From positions 1-5,270 of the forward strand of contig CAJXXJ010000318.1 in assembly GCA_913062745.1 (NCBI GenBank): DNA of 5,270 bases, written 5' to 3'. This document shows positions 1 through 5,270 of the stretch, one piece after another. A program made the translations under genes and the position numbers. The notes below the pieces were generated by a model that had not been told where the DNA came from, ran no database searches, and saw nothing but the letters and a program-made list of their open reading frames with translations. Each line of letters opens with the position of its first letter. Position 1 is the stretch's first letter. This DNA is from an uncultured Phaeodactylibacter sp. (GTDB lineage Bacteria; Bacteroidota; Bacteroidia; Chitinophagales; Saprospiraceae).

Positions 1-468
1 AAGCCGCTCTTCCAACCCAATAAAGATGATACAGAGGAGCCCGAAGAACTCCCCCCGATCACGACCACAGGCGAAAACACCTTCGGCTGCCTGGTCAATG
101 GGGAAGTATGGCTGCCCGCCGGGCCGGATCGGTATAACCGTGGGTTTGATGAGGGCACTGGACAATTCGCTTTTGGAGCTTCCCGAGAGAGGCCAGATGA
201 AAGCATTGGTGAAACACTCGGATTGACTGGTAAAGTCGATATCACTTCTAAACTTGTGACAGCCTATAGTTGCGCTTTCGTTTCCACTTCCAATGATCAT
301 TTTTATAGTTACGCTATGGATACAACCGCTGCCAACGAGCTTGTTTTTCTGAGGGTTGACATTGAAAACAACATCGCCTCAGGAACTTTTGAATTTACTG
401 CTGTAAATGAATTCCCTCCTTATGATACCGTTCATGTGACCCAGGGACGATTTGACTTCAATTATTAA
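1..468 (+). CDS. Small exported protein, DUF6252-like, 5'-truncated by the window edge
   Basis: Frame 1 is open from the first base to the TAA at 466-468, giving 155 residues. No credible start is visible, so the N terminus (expected to carry a signal or lipoprotein peptide) lies outside the window. The visible part begins with an acidic, proline-rich linker (residues 9-19), then the motif LPPITTTGENTFGCLVNGEV (17-36) followed by WLP, and ends with VTQGRFDFNY. From memory, this T-x-G-x-N-x-FGC-x-V-x-G signature and the 'GRFDvxY' end match an uncharacterised Bacteroidota family (DUF6252-like) of small lipoproteins. No enzymatic motif is visible, and the predicted content is mostly beta strand. 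The TTG at 223 is only an internal codon of this frame and not a separate gene. The stop lies 22 bp before the next ATG, so co-transcription with the large gene is plausible. Being a real gene is near certain; the family assignment is moderate and the function unknown. Confidence 0.8.
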   Translation, partial: KPLFQPNKDDTEEPEELPPITTTGENTFGCLVNGEVWLPAGPDRYNRGFDEGTGQFAFGASRERPDESIGETLGLTGKVDITSKLVTAYSCAFVSTSNDHFYSYAMDTTAANELVFLRVDIENNIASGTFEFTAVNEFPPYDTVHVTQGRFDFNY

Positions 469-490
469 CAAACCGCTAAACATTTTCATT

Positions 491-543
491 ATGAAAATAT
501 TTTTCTCCCCCCCATTTTCGCAGTACTCTGCGTATTCCTCTTT
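491..543 (+). other. Out-of-frame signal-peptide start of the large T9SS protein, with C7 tract at 507-513
   Basis: The ATG at 491 is followed by Lys-Ile-Phe-Phe, but its own frame hits TAG at 575 after 28 codons. The long frame downstream has no ATG or GTG between its upstream stop (466-468) and 544. One extra base at the C7 run (507-513) joins the two into MKIFFSPPIFAVLCVFLF, continuing LLPSRSWSQ-GID. This is a textbook signal peptide: a Lys at the N terminus, a long hydrophobic core, and a Ser-x-Ser-Gln end like the 'xAQ' cleavage sites common in Bacteroidota. T9SS cargo needs such a peptide. The sequence before ATG 491 is A/T-rich without a Shine-Dalgarno, as is usual in this phylum. The frame break could be a sequencing error, a real inactivating deletion, phase variation or slippage; the sequence alone cannot decide. 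Confidence 0.75.
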
Positions 544-3500
544 TTGTTACCCAGCCGTTCCTGGTCGCAGGGCATAGACACTTCTATCCCGGCTGACTCC
601 ACAACGATGGGCGAGTTTCTGGAACATTTAGATCTTTCGCAAGTGCCTCATGGCTTGTTACTGGATCAAAGTTTCCAGATCGCCGACCTGTCGCTTTTCG
701 ACGGCACGCAAGACAGTGTATACGCAACCTCCGGCCTGCTGCGCCGGATATATGATACGCTGATGGGTGCCGCTGTAAGCCCGGTAAGCCAACTGCCGGA
801 CTACAATGCAACCCTCGGCCCTCTCTCTGAATCTGACACGCTGCCGCTTAAAGCCCTGTTATTCAGCTATGGAGCTTTCAAAGAGCATGCGGTAGATGAC
901 AATCTGTTATCCATTTCCAACAATCAGTTGTATGATGTGGCCAACCGGCCGGAAAGCCCGTATTTATCTAAAACGTTGTTAGCTGCCTCTCCCTGGCGGG
1001 ACGGCAAGTCTTTCGCGCCCGGTAATTATTCTTTTACCTTTGAGCTGACAACCAACTGGGGCCCGACAGAGTACTCTGCAGCGGTGGACTTTGATGATGG
1101 ACAGGGCTTCCAAAGTATCACATCGGGTAGTACTCAAAATGTCACTTACACGGTAGCCGGTGAAAAGCGGCTAAAAGTACGCATTATTGAAAGGGGTGGG
1201 GATACGCTGTATTCCTATTCCCGGATTCAGGTAGAAGCCCCCACTGCACAAAGTCCGGTCTCTCCTACGGATGTCGGCAACTACTGTCCAGGACAGCAGT
1301 TTCAAATCCCGAATATTGACGGCGCACAGGTCAACTATTTCACCGCCTGCTGCATCGACCCGCGCATAAAAAAGCCTTTGATCGTGCTCGATGGCTTTGA
1401 GGCGATGGGGCTAGAAGGGTTGTTCCCTGAGTTTGACATTAATGGACTTATTAGGCAACTAATAAGCTTTACCAACTTCCCGGGTCAAACAGGGAATAAC
1501 TTACTAACAGACCTAGAAAACTCCCGCTACGACATCATCTTCGTCGATTTCGACAACGCAGGCGCAGCATTGGAGGTCAATGCCGAAGTCGTCCGCAACG
1601 TTATCCGCGAAGTCAATGCCCGCAAGGCGGCGGCAGGCAGCACAGAAGAAAACGTGGTGTTGGGCATAAGCATGGGCGGCTTGTTGGGCCCCTTAGCCCT
1701 CCTAGGGATGGAAGAGACTGGTGAGGAACACGAAACAGAGCTGATGATCAGCTTTGATGCACCGCTGCGCGGGGCGAATATACCGCTGGCATATCAAGCC
1801 CTGGTTACACACTTAAGTCTTTTACTGATAGATGAAGACCCACTCGACAATCCGTTTACTGCAGGCGTTCCGCTAACTGAATTTATCCCTGAACTAGGCG
1901 AAGCTATCGCAACTCTAAACAGTGCTTCCGCAAGGCAGATGTTAATGTACCATATTGCAGATGAGCCAGATGATCCCAGTAGCCCCTACCGTACTTTTTA
2001 CGAGAGCTTTTCCACCATGGGGCTGAACGGCGATGGAAAATTAGTGGATGCTAAACACATTGCTATTGCCAACGGCTCTCAACTCAGTTTGAGTCAAGGC
2101 TTTAGTGGTGGAGATAACCTTTTCGATGTTGATGCATCAATCAATGACATCCTCCAAAACCTTGAAGAATTAAATCTGGGAAACAGTAACTTTAGTGATT
2201 TTTGGTCGACTGTAGTTGAAGTAATCGCATTTATCACCACAACAAGAGTGAAAGTTGATTTTGCAGGGTTTTCTATAGCTGGACAGGGTACGCAAACTAT
2301 ATACAGGGGTCGTATTACCGCCATTGTATTCGGTGTGGAAATCATAATTCAACCGCCTCTTAAGTATGAAGTTCCCGACGATCCGAATATCTGGCCGATT
2401 GACAATGCCCCTGGTGGATTTGCGGACGTTAATCCCAATGAACTGGAAGGTGAGCTCAATCTTGATATTGAAGATTTGGATTTCATTAACCTACCTGTTC
2501 GCCAGTTTTGCTTTATCCCGACAGTTAGCGCGCTGGGCATAGGGCCTTTTCAGGGGTCCAATGCTACCCTAAGCGACCCTTTTGAGTCCATTAGCAACAA
2601 TGCCGATATCCTTGCCAGAAGTATTGCCAATGAAGTGGTAGCTTATAATGAGGATGCCCCTAACCCATTGGATGATAACCTTGAGCACGTCGATTTCCAT
2701 CCAGATAATGCAGGTGTAATTAGGATGAATCTTCTAGAAGTCCCGGGAGGCTTCACTTTATTGACAGGTAACGACTTTTATAATTTTGGGGATTCTGGTC
2801 AGGAATTTGACTATCAGTCTGCTACTCCAACATTTGTTTTAAAGGCTACGACGAATACAATTGATGAAAACCTGACTATAACAAATAGCGGCAGGATGCT
2901 GGTCAATGTATTCGACAGGATTGCATTTACTACAAACTTAGCTAATCCTTTTAACCAAAGTGTTTCTCACTTTGATGTCTTTATCACTCGTGGTTTTTGC
3001 GATAACAACCCGGTAACTGTCACCATACAGAACGATAGCAGAATGGTTATTGGCGAATGGAATGCAGGTGCGGGCGTTCAAAATACTGGAGACGTCTACG
3101 TACAAGCTGACGCCACCGTAGACATACAGCAGGACGGCCAGGTAGAAGTCAACAAAGCCTCTGAGTACATCGTGCAGGACGGGGGCCGCACCTTCGTGCG
3201 CGGCGGCGGGCTGCTCGAAGCCCGCTTCGGCGGTGCTATCCGCATTGAAGACGGAGGGGAGGTGATCGTAGAATCGGACGCCACCCTGCGCATCAGCCAA
3301 GAGTCTGCGCTGACTGTAGAGCCGGGCGGGAGGCTGGTCATCGCTGATGGGGCTAAAATCCAGCTTTGGGACGGAGCCGACCCCTTTGGCCGTGCTGTGC
3401 TGGAAGTACAGGGCGAGCTGGAAATACAGGGCAGCTTCGAGTTTACCGGCAATGGTTTCTTCGACTTTTTCCAGGGGCATACGCTGAGCCTACCGGGCGG

Positions 3501-5136
3501 CTCGCTCCGTATTGAAGGGCGGGGTTTCGGCAAGCGGTTCCTGCGCCTGCAGCAAAATGCTGATTTGGACATCGGCAGCGCTGACCTTGTGCTGGAAAAA
3601 GGCCTGGCTGAGTTCTTCAGCGGCTCCCGCATCAAAGTTGGGCCCGGCGGGTCCGCAGTGGTGGTGGAAATGGATATGGCCGGCAGCGGCGGTATGAGCG
3701 CACTTTGGATGGAACAGTCCAACACTCTGCGGGTGCTTGACTCTCGCATGCAAGGCTTTGAAGCAGCTATACTCGGCGATGGGTTGTTCCCGGCCAACTC
3801 CTTCGACCTCTGGCTTGTCAATACCGACTTTGCCAACAACAGTTTTTCTGTACTCCTCGAAGACTCCGGATTGCTAAGGGCGTGGGATTGCAACTTCGAC
3901 GGTACACAGGGCGGCATCGGGCTGGCGCTGAGCAATGTGGAAGGCGCCAGGCTGCAAAACTGCGACATCCACCACTTCACCGGCAACGACAGCAGCCCGG
4001 AGGACAACACTGCTTCAGTAGGAATTTTCGTAGAAAATGTTGAAGAATTGCTCATGACCGGCGGCAAGCTGCGCGATAACGATATTGGCCTGTACTGCCC
4101 CGCTGGCTTCAGAGCTAATGTAATACTGCGCGGGCAGGCGGAAGTAGCCAATAACGCAGCATACGGCATCTTCATCGAGCAGGGTCAGCTGAGCAGTACA
4201 GATGCTTATGGTATGGTGACGATGGACTGCGCAAAATTGCTAAACAACGGACTGGCCGGCATCAAGGGACAGGATATCACGCTCAATATTGATGCCTACA
4301 TCAATTCTCAGACGAATGATCCAAACTTCGTGCGGGCCAACCACTTCCAGCGCAACGTAACTACCACAGGCCTTTGGTTTGACATTTGCTATACCTCTCC
4401 GCTGGGGCAAGCCATACAGACCATCCCTGCCCGCGGCAACTACTGGGGTAGCGACAACGCAAACCCCACCCCTGGCAATGGTGTATTTTATTATGCCCTC
4501 GACCGGGCAGGCACGGGCTGTGGCGGGACGCCGGAAATCAGCCTGAATACTTCCCTTAAAGCAACCGCTGCACCCAATAGCTGCCCATCAGGCCCGGTGA
4601 CCGGGCCGGAAGTGCCGCTTGACCTCTTGTGCGGCGTTTACGCAGAGCGTAATATCAGAGTTGACGAGGATATGGTGGCAGCCCTGTCCACTTATTTCGA
4701 CAAGCTCGACAATGATGAAGAGACCCAGAGCACCCACGCGTTGTTTGATATCGTGGCGGGCGTCTCAGATACCGTCAGAAACGGAGCAAGCCAAGATTGC
4801 CGCCACCTGATCGATGTAGCCCGAATCTTTTCTGCCGGGCAGGCAAGCGGAGGAAGTGCCGGCCAGGGAGCAACGGCTGCGCTGGCTAAAGCAGCAGGCG
4901 ACCTTTCGGTTTTCCCAAACCCAGCCAGCTCACAAGCCCGGCTGATAGCGCCTTACCCTGGCAACTTCAGCCTGCAGGTATTCAATGCCAACGGGCAAAG
5001 CGTGGCACAAGGCTTCTTTGAAAGTGACATGACGAACATTTCTACAAAAGATTGGCCGGAAGGCATCTATTACATCCGGGTATCAGATAAGGCTGCCCGA
5101 AAAGACTGGGGAGCGACCTTGCTCATTCAGCGGTAA
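544..5136 (+). CDS. Giant T9SS-sorted protein: alpha/beta-hydrolase fused to PKD-like and right-handed beta-helix domains
   Basis: This is a probable secreted or surface-anchored esterase/lipase-like protein; substrate unknown. Residues are numbered from the TTG at 544. Residues 10-150 form an N-terminal domain with 'VPHGLLLDQSF' and 'LLRRIYDTLM'. About 160-237 is a PKD-like beta domain ('VDFDDGQGF' 181-189). About 275-730 is an alpha/beta-hydrolase: strand 'PLIVLDGFE' (to 286), 'YDIIFVDFD' (329-337), nucleophile elbow G-I-S-M-G-G with Ser376, then 'SFDAPLRGAN' (403-412), 'FCFIPTVSAL' (655-664) and His715 in 'LEHVDF', the best candidate catalytic His. The acid is unassigned. About 740-1302 is repetitive beta-helix ending in NYWG (1299-1302). 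About 1360-1425 is helical. About 1454-1530 is a T9SS type A sorting domain ('VFPNPAS' 1456-1462, 'GIYYIRV'). The TTG start lacks a ribosome site and a whole signal peptide, so the true start is probably ATG 491 with a frame correction, adding 18 residues (1548 in total). ATG 607 is a weaker in-frame alternative. Domain calls are by eye. Confidence 0.9.
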   Translation: MLPSRSWSQGIDTSIPADSTTMGEFLEHLDLSQVPHGLLLDQSFQIADLSLFDGTQDSVYATSGLLRRIYDTLMGAAVSPVSQLPDYNATLGPLSESDTLPLKALLFSYGAFKEHAVDDNLLSISNNQLYDVANRPESPYLSKTLLAASPWRDGKSFAPGNYSFTFELTTNWGPTEYSAAVDFDDGQGFQSITSGSTQNVTYTVAGEKRLKVRIIERGGDTLYSYSRIQVEAPTAQSPVSPTDVGNYCPGQQFQIPNIDGAQVNYFTACCIDPRIKKPLIVLDGFEAMGLEGLFPEFDINGLIRQLISFTNFPGQTGNNLLTDLENSRYDIIFVDFDNAGAALEVNAEVVRNVIREVNARKAAAGSTEENVVLGISMGGLLGPLALLGMEETGEEHETELMISFDAPLRGANIPLAYQALVTHLSLLLIDEDPLDNPFTAGVPLTEFIPELGEAIATLNSASARQMLMYHIADEPDDPSSPYRTFYESFSTMGLNGDGKLVDAKHIAIANGSQLSLSQGFSGGDNLFDVDASINDILQNLEELNLGNSNFSDFWSTVVEVIAFITTTRVKVDFAGFSIAGQGTQTIYRGRITAIVFGVEIIIQPPLKYEVPDDPNIWPIDNAPGGFADVNPNELEGELNLDIEDLDFINLPVRQFCFIPTVSALGIGPFQGSNATLSDPFESISNNADILARSIANEVVAYNEDAPNPLDDNLEHVDFHPDNAGVIRMNLLEVPGGFTLLTGNDFYNFGDSGQEFDYQSATPTFVLKATTNTIDENLTITNSGRMLVNVFDRIAFTTNLANPFNQSVSHFDVFITRGFCDNNPVTVTIQNDSRMVIGEWNAGAGVQNTGDVYVQADATVDIQQDGQVEVNKASEYIVQDGGRTFVRGGGLLEARFGGAIRIEDGGEVIVESDATLRISQESALTVEPGGRLVIADGAKIQLWDGADPFGRAVLEVQGELEIQGSFEFTGNGFFDFFQGHTLSLPGGSLRIEGRGFGKRFLRLQQNADLDIGSADLVLEKGLAEFFSGSRIKVGPGGSAVVVEMDMAGSGGMSALWMEQSNTLRVLDSRMQGFEAAILGDGLFPANSFDLWLVNTDFANNSFSVLLEDSGLLRAWDCNFDGTQGGIGLALSNVEGARLQNCDIHHFTGNDSSPEDNTASVGIFVENVEELLMTGGKLRDNDIGLYCPAGFRANVILRGQAEVANNAAYGIFIEQGQLSSTDAYGMVTMDCAKLLNNGLAGIKGQDITLNIDAYINSQTNDPNFVRANHFQRNVTTTGLWFDICYTSPLGQAIQTIPARGNYWGSDNANPTPGNGVFYYALDRAGTGCGGTPEISLNTSLKATAAPNSCPSGPVTGPEVPLDLLCGVYAERNIRVDEDMVAALSTYFDKLDNDEETQSTHALFDIVAGVSDTVRNGASQDCRHLIDVARIFSAGQASGGSAGQGATAALAKAAGDLSVFPNPASSQARLIAPYPGNFSLQVFNANGQSVAQGFFESDMTNISTKDWPEGIYYIRVSDKAARKDWGATLLIQR

Positions 5137-5154
5137 GCCTTGAAAGGAAAGAAG

Positions 5155-5192
5155 AGCAGTCGGCGGTAATCCGCCGGCTGCTTTTCTATTTT
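5155..5192 (+). terminator. Rho-independent terminator, probably shared by the convergent genes
   Basis: The arms AGCAGTCGGCGG (5155-5166) and CCGCCGGCTGCT (5171-5182) pair over 12 bp with one G-T wobble (5160/5177) around a TAAT loop. TTTTCTATTTT follows on the + strand, giving the T tract. The pairing can extend outward by about three weaker pairs (5152-5154 with 5183-5185). It starts 18 bp after the stop of the large gene. On the - strand the hairpin begins 13 bp after the gcvP stop and is followed by a pyrimidine-rich, C-interrupted run (complement of about 5140-5154), so it may also end gcvP transcription, less efficiently. Confidence 0.9.
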
Positions 5193-5195
5193 CAC

Positions 5196-5270
5196 TTAAG
5201 CCTCCTCCTCATACGCCTCCATCGGCGGGCAGGTACAAACCAGGTTGCGGTCGCCGAAGGCATTGTCTAC
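5196..5270 (-). CDS. gcvP: Glycine dehydrogenase (decarboxylating), P-protein of the glycine cleavage system; C-terminal fragment
   Basis: Reading the complement from 5270 down to the TAA at 5198-5196 gives 24 residues: Val-Asp-Asn-Ala-Phe-Gly, then DRNLVCTCPPMEAYEEEA. The pattern D-x-x-x-G-D-R-N/H-L-x-C-x-C-x-P-x-E-x-Y is the conserved extreme C terminus of the PLP-dependent P-protein. That cytoplasmic enzyme decarboxylates glycine and passes the aminomethyl group to the lipoyl arm of the H-protein. Only the tail is present: the PLP lysine and active-site regions lie beyond the window edge, so integrity of the gene cannot be judged. The gene converges on the large T9SS gene and is functionally unrelated to it. 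The identification rests on this short but distinctive motif. Confidence 0.88.
   Translation of the reverse strand, partial: VDNAFGDRNLVCTCPPMEAYEEEA

Noticed and set aside
26..226. A 66-codon + strand open frame with ATG start
   Set aside because: It overlaps the frame-1 gene, which runs unbroken from base 1 to 468 and carries the recognisable FGC-x-V-x-G motif. This is an out-of-frame shadow.
469..490. Possible promoter between the first two genes
   Set aside because: The 22-bp gap has no Bacteroidota-type TAnnTTTG -7 element at a suitable place, and none is convincing in the preceding 100 bp. A promoter cannot be supported from the sequence.
1447..1466. Perfect 8-bp inverted repeat CTTATTAG / CTAATAAG with a GCAA loop
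   Set aside because: It lies inside the hydrolase coding region, is A/T-rich and weak, and has no T tract or nearby gene boundary. One such hairpin in 5 kb is expected by chance.
3096..4175. A 359-codon open frame on the - strand, plus another of 180 codons at 2938-3480
   Set aside because: Both lie antisense to the beta-helix region. The encoded peptides are low-complexity (Ser/Pro/Arg-rich) with no domain or export signal, while the + strand frame has clear domains across the same bases. High GC there removes stops by chance.

Overview
The window looks like a piece of a Bacteroidota chromosome, probably Saprospiria/Lewinella-like (the rank below phylum is inference). The evidence is a giant protein ending in a type IX secretion (T9SS) type A C-terminal sorting domain, an upstream gene resembling a Bacteroidota family of small exported proteins (DUF6252-like, from memory), no Shine-Dalgarno sequence at the start sites, and a Bacteroidota-like GcvP tail at the far end.

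Layout: (1) bases 1-468, + strand, hold the 3' part of a small, probably exported protein whose start lies before the window. (2) After only 22 bp comes an ATG at 491 that opens a good signal peptide, but the rest of the protein is in another frame. The long open frame, about 4.6 kb to the stop at 5136, encodes a modular secreted protein: N-terminal domain, PKD-like beta domain, alpha/beta-hydrolase with a GxSxG serine, long right-handed beta-helix, short helical region and T9SS sorting domain. A C7 homopolymer lies just where one extra base would join the signal peptide to the body. (3) A strong hairpin with a T-rich tail at 5155-5192 ends this gene. (4) From 5196 to the window edge, on the - strand, are the last 24 codons of gcvP (glycine cleavage P-protein), converging on the same hairpin.

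The first two genes are co-directional and close enough to share a transcript. If so, they would make a small envelope protein and a large cell-surface or released hydrolase. gcvP is an unrelated housekeeping neighbour. I see no RNA genes, CRISPR array, insertion sequence or attachment site. No clearly new multi-gene system is visible. The most notable points are the frame-disrupted signal peptide at the poly-C tract, the uncommon hydrolase plus beta-helix plus T9SS architecture, and a sharp GC mosaic inside the large gene.
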